From NCBI GenBank assembly GCA_943737045.1, contig CALSFV010000344.1, forward strand, positions 186,001-250,000: a DNA stretch of 64,000 bases, in the 5' to 3' direction. The notes below the pieces were generated by a model. The model did no database searches, was not told the origin of the DNA, and saw nothing but the letters and a program-made list of their open reading frames with translations. Of this stretch, positions 36,997 through 49,722 are shown one piece after another (the first letter of the stretch is position 1; each line of letters starts with the position of its first letter). This DNA comes from Parapristionchus giblindavisi (taxonomy: Eukaryota > Nematoda > Chromadorea > Rhabditida > Diplogasteridae). Made by a program: the position numbers and the translations under genes.

Positions 36997-39885
36997 TTAC
37001 TTGGCAAGGACCGTCAGCATAAGCTGTTTGTAATCGGTGACTTCACGCTCGAGAGACTCGAGAACGGCCTACAAGAGATCAATCGATAAGTATGATTGTC
37101 TATGTAGAATAATCGATAACTACCGTACCTTGAGTTCAATATTTCTCTTTTCTAATCGTACAGCTTCTTCTTTCATTTCTCGTACAGCATCAGCTCTCTT
37201 AGCTCTTGATCGTGCAGATGAGACGTTGTTCTTATCTCTTCTCTCACGATATTCACTCACACTCTCTCCAACTGCCGGAGTGCCGAAACCCTCGGGACTA
37301 AAATTATATTAATTAACAATTTATACCATGTAACATTTAATCGATATTATTCGCTGTATTATTCACAGTAAGTAATTTTTTTAAATCAATACTCACCGGA
37401 AAAGCGGAGTGCGAACGCGGACTACGGTAGATGGTTTCGTAGGTTTGGAGTAAGGAGCATAGCGTCGTCGTGATGTTGTAGCGACGAGTACGGTAGATGT
37501 AGAAGTAGAAGGTCGATTATCCATTGAAGTCTCAGGTGATGATGATGAACGAGCATCGTATTCTGTAACAGATAACAATCAATATCATTGAATCTACAGT
37601 AATCTCTAAAGATACCGTACCATTGATATATGGTTGTAGATCACATTGAGTATCCATGAATGTAGGTGATCGATCAATACATCCATTGAGATTTCCCATT
37701 CTCAACCATCCTTCATCAATATCATCATTAATGAATGAAGATGATTGATATTGAGTAGTTGATGTTGTAGCTAATTCAAAGTATTCAGGAGATGATGTTG
37801 ATGACGTCATCATCATCATTCCATCATGATGGCCTGTGAAGGCGGGTGGTTGCTCCCAGTGGGCGGGGCCACAAGGGGCGGAGTCACCCATTGACATTGT
37901 TGAAGGGGCGGAGCTAGATGGGATTGTATCATATTGTTGTTGATTGGCCAACATAGGGAAGAACTCGGAGAGTGGTTCCTGTAAAGAATACAATCATTAA
38001 TAAATATACAATGAATCTAGATATATAATATGAATAACTCCCAATATATATGTACGAGTATGAGTGTCTGACCAAACAATTTCGAAAACAAAAGGGGCGG
38101 GGTTATCTCTACGAAATGAAAAGGGGCGTGGCCTACCGCATTAGTCTTAGTAGAGTGTGCCCTAAAGCGATAGGAATGCTTCAGGAGTACGACCGTCTCA
38201 CGCACTAACACCGGGCACATCTGATACCGTAGACTACTGGCCCCACCCCCTAGTATGTCTTATATCTCTAACCATCTATATACTCTCTCTATTTCTCCAT
38301 ACTCTCCCTCTCTATCTAGTTGCCTGCGTCTCGCATGCGAAATATTGCACAATCTCGCGAAAGAAAGTGAGGGTGGGAGGAGGCAAAAAGGGGCGGAGCT
38401 TCCCTACACAAACTACATACTCATACAGCTGATCATCCATAACAACGACCATCGACCACTTCCTTACCCACCACACTAATTACCCTGACTACCGTAGTTT
38501 CGCCGCTATTCACAAGTTTGACCAGATTGAACTACCGTACCTGATCTAGCTGTGGCTCCTGTTCATGTTCTTCTCCTCTTAGAAGTTCATCAAGAGCATC
38601 AAGATCGAAATCCTCGAAAGGTTCGTTGATGACGTTATCGATGAGAGATTCAATATCATTGGATGATGTAGAGGGAACATGAGGGTATACGGTAGATTCA
38701 TGATTGATTGGAGAGATACTGTATTGTGTGGGTACTTGGAACTGCTCGGGGGTCGGGATATGGTACTGCTGAGGAAGAGAAGCGACTACGGTGGATGATG
38801 AGGGATTACTGTAGAGGAGGTTAACTGGGTCATATGATGGGTCTAATACATGATCTAGATCATCTAGAGGAATGGGCGCACCATTCCATTGATCTCTACC
38901 CAAATCATAGGACAGGTCCTCCGGCCAGACCATTCTGACCAGGTGGCGAGTCTTCAGTGATCTCTGATCGTCGGCCGTGTCTGTAATTATTGATTCAATC
39001 TACCGTACACTCTCGAATCATGATCATGACCCAATTGAACTCCTATTACTTACCGAAGAGCGTTGATTCGTTGAACTGCAGAGGAGCTTTCTTCGCAAGG
39101 TTCAGATGTGAAGATTGAGAGGCAGTAAGCGGAGAAACAGCCAGACGTTGAGGCGATTTCTGTTGTCGAAGTAGAAGATGAACAGATGAGTCCTGATTCT
39201 TCTTCTTCTTGTTGCTGTGAGTGATTCTGTTCAGACTGTGATTGGCTGCAGATACTGTATGTGTGATCAACGAAGTGCGATGAGTTGCAGCTGAAATCGT
39301 AATTATCAAAATCATTACCATTATCGATCGGTAATCTATCGTAATGAATCGATATGAGTACCTGTTGATCGGCTTGCAACTATTCGGGTTCGAGTTCGTT
39401 TCTTCTCCACAATTTTCGTACTGTAGACAAGTGGCTGATTGGCAGTGGCGGCAGTGTGCGGAACGTACGATTCTGTGTAAGGATCGCCTCTGAAAGGGAT
39501 AAGGATACCAATCAATCGATAGTTTGACCCAACGTATTACTGTATCAGACCATTTGAGGTATTCTGTATTGTATTCATGTATTGGTGCAATCAATATCTC
39601 TATCTGACCCATAGAACTACCGTAATTATAGTATATCTAGAACTACCGTAATCATTGAGTATCGTACCTCTCCACTACTCCACAATGTTCCTCCAGATTT
39701 GGTAGTCTGGATGGAGAGGAGACCTCTGATAGATGAGGCCTCCTCTCCTTGAATCTCGCCAATTCGACGGGCGAACATAATCGATATTCCTGATTGAACC
39801 ATTTTTGTCGTGTTCGATTAGATGCGATACAACGACGACTACTTGAAGAAATTGATCGGGGGCTGGCCGCCCGAACTTCGACGGC
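36997..39885 (-). CDS. bZIP transcription factor, C/EBP-like
   Basis: Eight coding exons (39885-39668, 39489-39362, 39290-39054, 38980-38541, 37978-37621, 37562-37397, 37297-37129, 37068-36997) are in phase for 595 codons before the stop. The basic region YRERRDKNNVSSARSRAKRA and the zipper (EEAVRLEKRNIELKAVLESL and on) occupy the last 65 residues; the NN..SARSR pattern is C/EBP-like. The long N-terminal part is Ser/Pro/Asp-rich with an acidic patch (FEDFDLDALDELL), as in activation domains. The first in-frame Met is at 38933 (MVWPEDL); upstream about 190 codons are open across three junctions without a Met. The true start may lie in an exon I could not find. The family is certain, the orthologue is not. 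Confidence 0.85.
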
Positions 39886-39963
39886 CTGAAAAACATATTA
39901 TTGATTAGTCATTCTATTGTAAAACTGAAAAATAATCTAATGATAAAATAAAGAATACCGTAC

Positions 39964-40100
39964 CCTCTAGGGGTCTTGAGGGGAAAGTAAAGGCCGTAGG
40001 TGTTTGACCTACGGCGAGTGAGTAACTCTTAGGTTACGGTAGATGCTCAGTAGTCGCCAATCAGCGACAAAAGAAGAAGAGGGAGAGACTTCGCTGCTCC
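39964..40100 (-). other. Probable 5' non-coding exon of the bZIP gene with hairpin
   Basis: It has an acceptor (TTTTCAG, 40101) and a donor (GTACGG, 39963), but every frame that continues into the next exon contains a stop, and there is no ATG. It contains a perfect 9 bp stem, GCCGTAGGT / ACCTACGGC, with a 5 nt loop (39993-40015). Confidence 0.45.
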
Positions 40101-41880
40101 CTGAAAATAAATCAATATCGATTAGTTCGAACTTCGAGAAAAAGAATAATAACGTGGAAGTCGAGTAAAATCAATTAAATGAAAAGAGTGAAACATAAAA
40201 GAAGCAAGTCACGTGAGGGATGACAAATACACGAATAAACTACAATTGATGAAAAGGGGAAAGAGATGGGAAGAGAAGATGAAAGGTTTATCTATGATGA
40301 TAGAAGGAGAATGGGAAGAAGAAGGCAAACGAATGAAAGGATAGATTGAATAGAAAGAAGACAGAGAGAGAGTATGGGAGCGAGTGTGCCTAACAACGGA
40401 GAATAACAAAAGATCGAAAGATCAAGCTTATACATCAGAGATCACATTGAGGAGAAGAAGAAGAAGAAGATGATGATGATGACTAAAGATATGAATGACA
40501 CAAACTATACAATATGGATAAATCTCTCATACTATTTCAACCAATTCATGTACATTATAGACGAATTAAATAGTTATAAATGAGCAAACGAGATAAACAA
40601 GTGACAATGTAAACAAACTTTCGAAGGATTTGAATAACAAAACACGCATTCATTCAAATTACTAACTCTTCACAAACAATATCCCTCTATCCCTCTTACA
40701 CTATCGATCCATCTATGCCCCTCTATCTACACTACCTATTAGACCCCCTATCATGTGACCACAACTTCATCTATCCTTCTACCATACCCCTCTATCTATC
40801 ACCATCCACCCGACCACTCACCACTAGATCACTCGTCAGAATGATGCAATAGGAGCCGTAGGCTAGCCAATCTTGCTCAATTCTTATTCATACGAGCAAA
40901 TCTATATAAGACATGAGAATATTGGACATTCTACAGAGTAAAAAGTTCGGGATTGTGGTGAAAAGAGGAGGGAGAGGGGAGGATGGAGGCTATCCCATTG
41001 ACTCCGCCCACTATTGCACAACATTGCGAAAGTGAGAGAGTATACTCTCCATTGGGTTAGACAACGAGAGATGGAGGAGGAGAGTGAATGTGTTGTATAG
41101 TAGGGAGTAGGCAAGTAGAGAGAGGATATGAGAGAGTATGGAGAGTGAAGAGAGAACAGAGAGATAGAGAATAGATGAGAGAGTATAGATGATAGATAGA
41201 GTAGATGAGAGAGTGGGGGAAATGACGACGGTTGTGAAGGAAGAAAAGAGAAGAGAATGACTCATTTCATCTCTCAAACCACCCATTCATGGGAGATGAA
41301 AACATGTCAAGCCATGATCCTTTGGTATTCAGTGTAAACGTGTACCAATCATCTCATGAATATATTAGGCATTCAAGTCATATAAAACCATTCTACAAAA
41401 TAAATATTATATTAATACAACACAATTCCATCTACGATAATATGAATGAACTGACTCGTTCTCTGCACAATAATCTATCGATACATCTTCGTATCTTTCA
41501 GATGATGAGTGTTATTGGATACTATTACAAACTTCTCTCTAGTCCTTAATGTGTGCAACATTTTATTTATGCCGACGCGACGTTTGCCAGCGTGCAACTG
41601 GAACAGACGTCGGCATTGATTTTTTTCTAGGGTATCGGATACAAAGTGAAAACCCCTGACGGTTCGTACACAACCCCTATGTACTCTCAGCACTTTCCAT
41701 ATGGGACCCACTGAACATATCGCTACGTTGCCTTACGCACACGTCCATGTAAATATTGGAGTGTGTTGGTTCCTAAATGTTAATCATGATTGTGAATACG
41801 GTCCACGGCTACTATAAGTTACGGAAACCAACCATTATTGATCGAAGATTAAGATAAGTGCACATCGTACCAATGTTGAC
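40101..41880. other. Intergenic, purine-rich upstream of bZIP gene
   Basis: GAGAGA-rich on the + strand at 40200-40480 and 40960-41270. At 41640-41712 + a short open segment (GIGYKVKTPDGSY...) follows an acceptor-like ttttttctag and may be a gene relic. No gene model is possible. Confidence 0.5.
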
Positions 41881-41915
41881 AATCGGGGTCTTCCACTTTA
41901 TACGCTACAAACATA

Positions 41916-42099
41916 CATGGGCGCCATCATGGGGGTGCCCCCTGTAAGATTAGGTCTTTTCGAAAATTTGTGGAATGCCCCCTGTAAAAATGACGTTTAG
42001 GAGAAATTTTTGAAATAAAAGGTGAAAGCCCCCTGTAAAATTAACCATTTTTCGATCGAATGCCCCCTGTAGACTCGAGCTCCAGGTACCCCGCCCATG
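41916..42099. mobile_element. MITE with CATGGG ends, copy 2
   Basis: Flanked by TA (41914-41915 and 42100-42101). It begins CATGGGCGCC, ends CCGCCCATG, and repeats AATGCCCCCTGTA in its interior. It pairs with the copy at 33768-33956. Confidence 0.9.
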
Positions 42100-42101
42100 T
42101 A

Positions 42102-44029
42102 TGGCTACAAAATCAGCCTAATACACTACAAAATTTACGTAAGTCAAATGTATAATTTCCGAGCTACTTTTAGTTATTTCATTTTTTTTTTAAATCCAAA
42201 ATACGGCCAAGCTTCATAGTTTTTAACGTACTCATCGACCTATAGACTATATAGGCTATAGTCAAACGTAACAACATATTCGAGAGTAGACATTGATAAG
42301 TAATGAAACAAAAACGTCTTCGAACGAAAGTGTATACGGTTCTCAGAGAATTTGAAAAACGGGACTAGCCTACTTTTCTTGGCTAAAACTTAGCTAGACT
42401 TTCAATTTTAAAAAAAATTGAAAAAAGCCTAAATTTAGCTCAGCTATCCAATGAAACGAATTTTCAGTTCAAAAATCAATTAACTCCATCCCTACAAATT
42501 ACACCCCTCAATTTCGAAAGAATCATATTTAGGAGGTACTGTATGGATACCGTAACCGTTATTCGCATCAAGACTCTTACAGTATGACATGTAGAAATGG
42601 GACGATCTTTATAAGTATACATATCAACAACTAATCGTGATTGCTTCCATACTGAACAGACGAAGAAAGCTGTTCAACACGTGTGGACAATGCCATTGAG
42701 GACTCACTGACTGGAGATGAACAAAGGGGATGAAGGAGGGGATGGAGATGAACAAGGGGAAGGAAGGAGGGTCAGGAGATGAACAAGGGGAAGAAGGGGA
42801 TGGAGAACAACTTAGAGGTGGGACAGGGTATTAACAAGGGGTGCATTAGAGAAAGGGATAACAATTATTCAACGTGTGAAATGTGATATATTAAATAGAG
42901 ACGAGTAGGCACAATTATCGATTGATACGATAGTAAATAGAAGACAACGACTGAATAAAGCTGATCAATAAACAGTGATGGAGGATATTATTGATCGAGA
43001 ACGAATATCGTAACCTCTCATCGGTAGATGACGGTAAAGGGTGGATGAAGCGATCGATCGATACAAGCATGCTACCGTAACCCGAACTTGATACATGTTC
43101 TTATATATGCCTTTAGATGAGAGCGAACAGCAAAAGCCAAACAAATGCGGACGTGCCAACTAATAGATCGATCAAATGATAAAAGTGGTGCATGGTAAGG
43201 GTAGGGGTACTGTAGAACGGGGGGGGGGGGTATTGATTATAAATATTACAAAATTAAGTCCGTAGATTGTATAAGCAATAGATGATAGGGTAATAATAAT
43301 TAAATAAAAAAGATTGACTAAATGATACAAACCAAATTGATTGAATTAACGAGTTTCACTCTAATAAGGGTGTGTAATTTAGATGAAATGGTACATAAAA
43401 AGGGATTATTGAAAAGAGGGATTTAAAAATGAAAATAGCGGATAAGCAGAGCTAAAGCGAAAAACACAGTGAGATTTCTGGGGGTGAGTGAATATAGCTA
43501 ACAGAAGGGTGGAGGGAAGTGTGGGTGAATGATGCCATATAGGATGAAAATTGAGGAAAAGGGGCGTGATCGTGATAGGAAAAGGGGCGGAGCCTTTCTG
43601 GTATATGGACAAAACATCGTGTGTGAAGAGCAAAGAACGACTGATGAGAGAGGAAACAATAAACGAGAAGAAGTCGAAGCTGAGTGCAGATGACGATGAT
43701 TATTCATTGATTTTATAAAATCGCCATGAATATCGATCGATATCGATTGATATAAGGAGGTGGGGGTAGATCATTATAGTGCTACTGACTCAAATTATCA
43801 ATTGATACGGTCAAGTCTATGAATGGAAAACAAGTATACGTGTAAGAGGGAAGATGATGATGCAAGGACAAAACTGGAAAGAGACCAAAAAACGATTTAG
43901 GCAGAATACAAGGAACATGATGGGGATGAATGAATGAATAGAGATAGATGATGACGTCATCTATCGATTGATATTGATTGATTCATTAATCATCCTTCAT
44001 ACGTCCTTCTGTCTATCTGATCTGTCTCT
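42102..44029. other. Intergenic, with purine minisatellite
   Basis: At about 42690-42860 GGAGATGAACAAGGGGA is repeated three to four times. A G13 run lies near 43220. No gene is seen. Confidence 0.6.
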
Positions 44030-47000
44030 CTAAGAAGAAACAGAAGAGAAGAGTAGACAACCCTGCGAGTCTCCTCCATACAATGCATGTGCTACACGAC
44101 TCAACTGAAATTATATTACTTATATATTTATTGAAGAGTATAATATTATTATTCGTTAAAATAGGATTGATTTTAGATAAAATGCTGGTATTTAAAAAAA
44201 ATGAAATAAGCGAGTTAGGAGATAGGGTGAAACTACGTCCATATAGAAATGCAATACTTGTAAAACAGTTGAAACACAAAAGTACCTGCGACAATTCCGC
44301 TTCAAAAGATTCAAGAGATCGCTCGTCTTCTGCAAAATTACAATGTTTTTAATTACCATAAAACGATATAACAAGTGAAAATATAATTATAATTATAATC
44401 CATGCAAGATTATTGAGTACAATCAGGATATTGCTACAAAACAAATATCAAAATAATAAGGTACTCAATCTCCACCTCATATACGGCAATGCAGAAACCA
44501 TATGTGCTTCTAGGTATATTGATATTTGGAATTTACTCTCGTAGGTCGAATAGCTAGGTTACCGGTTTTCAAAATCCGGTCAGGTTTTTCGATTTTTGGC
44601 AAATTTGGCTAAAAATCAGCTCAGGCTTTTCGATTTTTGTGAAATTTTGGCTCAAAATCCGGTCAGGTTTTTCGATTTTTGTGAAATTTTGGCTCAAAAT
44701 ACGGTCAGCCTTGGTACTTTGCAACATACTTTTCGACCTATGTTTACTCTCCACTGAATTAGTTCTCTCCTCTTCAAAAGCCATCCGTGCAAGGTTATCA
44801 AGTCTCCCTCTCAATCTCACAATTAAAGTTTCTCGAATTCGTCCCTAAACCACCTTCCTTTGAAATCCATCTCCCCCTATGCTTTTAGCATGTTTATGAA
44901 TATATCTATTTCATGGAATAAATTTTAAAAAGCCCAAAATTTAAAAGAAAAGATTGTCTAACCTCGTTTATAATTCATCCAAAAGTCAGAAAATACAGGT
45001 GGACTGCCATTCTTAATCAGATGGAAATTATACGAATTCGCCTGAAATCAAATGGTTTATTGTAAAACAAATATTTCACGATATAAATTCATTACAGCTA
45101 ATGAGCTTCAAATCATTCGCATATAATTGCAAGCGTTTTCCGAAACTGTGAGATATATGCATTGGAACTCAATCAATGAATCAATAAATCGATAATTACC
45201 CTTTCTTTCTCTTCATGAGAAAGGCCAAAAATGAAAGGATCGGGACAATGACGAGGCAGAAGATCATCCAATCCAGGAGGGGCATTGAATAATGATGTTT
45301 TACCTGAAATGAACCAGGTCGAGAATAAACAGATGAGACGACCATACATGGGCGGCCATTGCCGCTGGAAATGAAAATCGGGTGGGTCAGAGGAAAATAT
45401 GGGGAATGTAAATGTAATAATTTCACTTCGCGGATCATTTTTGAGCGATTTTGGGGAAAATCGGGTGGGTCGGATGCGCAAAAATCGGGTGGGTTTTGCC
45501 GCTAGCGGCAATGCCGCCCATGTATGGAGACGACTACAAAGAAAATATATTATTGTTTTGAAACACGAATCATAGTGGTTGGATTCCAAAAATTCGAAAT
45601 CATTACAACTTTTCTTTTCATGATCAAAACGCGAAAGCAATTAATCAACCAATCATTCCATCGATATTGTATATATCAAGAGTATTCAATCAATATCTAC
45701 TGTCTGTACAGTACCTGATCTCTCAATAACATCAGCTACACTAGCTGGAATGGCAGTGGCTGCTCTTGATGCATAAGTTCCTCCATTTGATAGTGTAGAT
45801 ATACCACAATTAGATACAGATGATGATGATGACGATGAACTATTTGAATCCTAGAATTCATTTAGTCACTTTTTACAACTATTATTCCAATACTTTCTTT
45901 TATTCGATATTATCCTATGAAACCAATATCAACCATTATCCATGCCATCCATAACTAAACAATATAATTATCTATCTTCTAATCTATATGTTGACAACCT
46001 TTGTCGCTGAAAAATTAAAATCGAGTGGGAAGGACGTAAAAAATAGGGACAATGCCGCCCACGTATGTTCCAATCCAAAATACATCCAACATAATAACGT
46101 CATCTCTATCTTTTCTCTATCAATAGATATGGGGTAATTCCTCTCACTCATTAATCCATCTCCTTTGTCTCTTTCGATGAATGAATAGTCTAGATCCATT
46201 AATCATCAATATCTAAATGGAATGAAAGACACAAATTCTACCTCCCCTATAGTCATCATTTATCCTTTTCATCGTGTATGTGGGTGTAGAAGCATCTCAT
46301 ATTACCGTATATAAACCCATAATGGAAGTCCCATTCAATTCTATACGTACATCAAAGTGTAATAATCCTCCTTCATCCATTACACTAATGCATAGAAAAA
46401 TGGACGATATCATAACAAATTAACCATATTCCAATCCTTTCAGATTAGGTATTATCACCCTTATAAATAGATGTTTACTCATTTCACCATCGACTTATCA
46501 GAACAAAATTAATACGAATATTAATATTTATCAATGCGGAGATTAATGGATATTCTAGATCCCGAGAAATTAATCTTTTCTTTTGGTCATAATCCAATCC
46601 AACAAAAGTGAGGATAACTTAACTTCAACCCTGTACATTCACGTTTTACACCAAACATAAACTCCAGAAAACAGTTAATTGGCAATTCATATATAGGAAA
46701 TGATAATTGTATCTTACCCGTGGACCAGTCGAGTTCCACATGTCAATAGGTGGTGGCTGCACCTGTTAAATATGAGACTTATTTAATATTTATAGTTTCC
46801 TAACAAATACATATTTCATTTAATATAAATAATATTAATTAATTAATAACACTATAATTATTTTAATAATAGTCTGCGGTTGATGCTTCACAGATGATTA
46901 TGAATAAAGAGATGATAATATCCATTAGGACAGATGCAAATACTAGTAGTCTACTCGATACCGTAGTTAAACAGAATTATCTAAGGCAAGATAAAAATCA

Positions 47001-49722
47001 ATAAGCTAAAGTATTAGAAGATGAATAATATACCGTACCGCGATGGGTTGACTAACGAGCGGTGCTGGAACGACCGTTGGTGCAAAAATAGATCCCGCCT
47101 GAAAATAAATAAAGTTTATTTTTGGTAAATCATTAATTATTCTCTCTAGAGAATTCTAAATTATCCAAATCTCTTATAATAATATCACCATTCGCGGTAA
47201 TATAATTAATAATAATATTAACATATCAAATCACAAGGGAAATATGCAAATATCATCATGTCATTATTCTTGTATGAAAAGATTCTTCTGATGAGATTAA
47301 TAGAGAATGAAAAGGTGACAACATCAATCATGCTTCACTGTGTTTCTTACACTCTTTCTATAATATACAACCTATACTCAATGCTATAATCAAGATTTTT
47401 ATCAAAACAAACTTCATCAGCATTATCACATTTTATATAATCTTATTAATCTCTCCATTAATTATCATAACGAGACAACTACTATAATTCCAAAGATGAT
47501 GGTAATTCAATAGATCAAACATTTATTACTCTCACATATTTGTCTATTTATTACATCTAATGACTACAATTTGTCTACAAATTTCTTCTTCATATTTCAA
47601 TGAACCCCAAACCATTGTCAATTAAAGTTACATTTAGGTGCACAACACAAACGTATAAAATCGATAATGAAAAATCTACCGTACCCTTGGTAATGAAGAT
47701 GTTGCCGGTACAGGAACGGGTGTTGATTGAACGGCTACTGGTACCGGTGTAGGGGTTGAAGTTAGCTTGGGCGTCGTAGGAATAGACATAGGAGCCAGTT
47801 TAGTCACATCCAACTGAATACAATGATTCTTTTTTATTCAATCTAATCATATCATTAAATTAAGTAAATTATGTTCCATAGTATATATGCAAATATCCAA
47901 ATCATCTGCATAATGCATTGTATAATTTATTGTTCTTATATTAGTCTATATCTCTTCATTCCAACGTTTCATTCGTCTAACCACTTCCATGGTTAATGAT
48001 TCTCTTTTCTTCTTTCATCCCGTCACTATATTTAAATGAAAAAAACTCTCCGTCTACGAGATAGGAACTAATATCCCTTATATATACATTCCCCTTATGA
48101 GTTCATAATGTAGTAATGAAACATCCAATCAACAGGATAAGAACTACTAATAAAGAATTATGTTTGGAATGGACTATCATGTCTTATCTTATCACTAATC
48201 TTCTACACCATCAACTCTATCCAATACATTCATGAAACTAATAATAAACACGAATCAAAGATATCTATGATCAACTCTTTAACATCTTCTACCATAAGAG
48301 AGACTATTAAACCGTTCCATTACTATTCATATCGAGTTCTAATTCACTTTCTCTCCATCTCCTTATCTTTCTATCACTCATCCTTCTCTTCTCCTATGCC
48401 AAATCGATCGGCAACAAACTGTTTCCATCCCCTCTCTCCTCAATACAACCAAATGAGTTTCTAAATGGAAAGAAAACTAAAATAGAAAAGATAGCTAGAT
48501 AAGATAGTTATGGAGATCATAATAGATAAAAGATACATTAGAAAGAAGAAGAAGGAAGAGTATCTAAACAAGTTCAATTCAATCGTAAACTTTCATGTGA
48601 CCTACGACCAAATCGATAACAGGTTCATCTTGTTCATTCTATGTTTCATTATGAATACGAATAAGGATATCCATTAACCGTGACTTCGTTGATTGAATGA
48701 GTTATATCTGTAGCAATAGCCGCTCTCCATGTTATAGAGTTCATGCCTGAGGGAGGTTGTTCACGCGCTACAAATCGAACCTTGCTGCCGACGGAGAAAA
48801 ACTACAATTATTATTTTAAATACATATTTAATTTATAGAATGTAGTTTAGGACATTGACACAGACAAGCAGATGGTTTCTTGTTTCAGATGAATGATGAA
48901 ATTGAATACTACTTCTAACTCTTTCATACTACACACTTACAAACCTTGAGCATGCCTCCTTTATCCAAGGCAGGTTTCACCGTTATACGCGTTACAAATG
49001 CTTGAATTTCCTTCCCTTCCTGTAATATTATTATATAACAAATGAATGACATGGAAGCAACAAATTACTATCTCGTTGATAAACATACACATATCAATGT
49101 TGAATAAGTGAAACAAATAAAATAAATACAAACATGAATATAGGTAATGAAGCCGTATTCACCATCCGCTGAGATCTTCTTCATTGTTCCAACGCCCTAC
49201 AACAACAACAAAATAATTAATTAAATAATAATAAATATTATTATGCAAATGATATAAGTGCACTCAAAGTACAAATTAATTTATGAAACTTACACTAATT
49301 TGTCGGGGTGTTTTCACAAATTTGGCCTTGGTTGCAACATAAACAGCGGCATCAGGAAGGTCGTTGTATTTGGATCGATGCGATTTCGTCTACAAATTAA
49401 TAATAATAATAGTACTCTACATATAATAGATACGAAACATTAATAAAAACAAATAATTAGCAATTAATGGATATGATTACGTCAGCTTATGAAAGATGAA
49501 AGAATCTTCACTCACCAAAGGTTCGATAACCAACTCATAAATATCATCTTTATTTATTGTTCTTGAAGAATTAAATATCGATCTATGGGCGTAAACTCCC
49601 TATAATAATTGATTATAAATAATACAGATAAGCTTTGGACTCACCTTATCGTTTTTATGCTTGAAGAAAACAAAATTGGCTGAAGTAAATAGCACAACAA
49701 AAGGTCCTTTCGAGTCGGTCAT
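44030..49722 (-). CDS. Unknown protein with OB/cold-shock-like region and Pro-rich linker
   Basis: Fourteen exons (49722-49645, 49599-49516, 49389-49294, 49196-49134, 49019-48945, 48801-48679, 47813-47685, 47098-47039, 46762-46718, 45850-45715, 45303-45200, 45041-44963, 44329-44286, 44104-44030) join in phase to 396 residues. Residues 1-180 look like two small beta domains; GVGTMKKISADGEYGFI resembles the first strands of a cold-shock/OB fold, which binds single-stranded nucleic acid. Then come a Thr/Pro/Val-rich linker, a Ser run and a conserved-looking SLFNAPPGLDDLLP...FIFGLSHEEKE segment. The tail is short. If intron 6 is retained the frame stops at 48649, giving a 182-residue form with only the beta domains. 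Introns are long (up to 865 bp) and carry MITEs. The start follows an acceptor (TTCTTCAG) by two bases. Not recognised as a named family. Confidence 0.75.
44571..44708. repeat. ~43 bp tandem repeat in an intron
   Basis: Three units containing TCCGGTCAGGTTTTTCGATT and GGCTCAAAAT, inside intron 12 of the OB-like gene. Confidence 0.85.
45347..45522. mobile_element. CGTGGGC-family MITE in intron of OB-like gene
   Basis: CATGGGCGGCCATTGCCG at the left, a GCCGCTAGCGGC palindrome and GCCGCCCATG at the right, flanked by TA. The interior matches 12295-12490. Confidence 0.88.
45987..46063. mobile_element. CGTGGGC-family MITE, internally deleted
   Basis: TGTTGACAACCTTTGTCGCT at the left and AATGCCGCCCACG TA at the right. 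The middle of the element is missing. Confidence 0.7.

Noticed and set aside
39046..39612. 188-codon open frame on the - strand
   Set aside because: It reads through two introns of the bZIP gene; the phased exons explain the coding signal.
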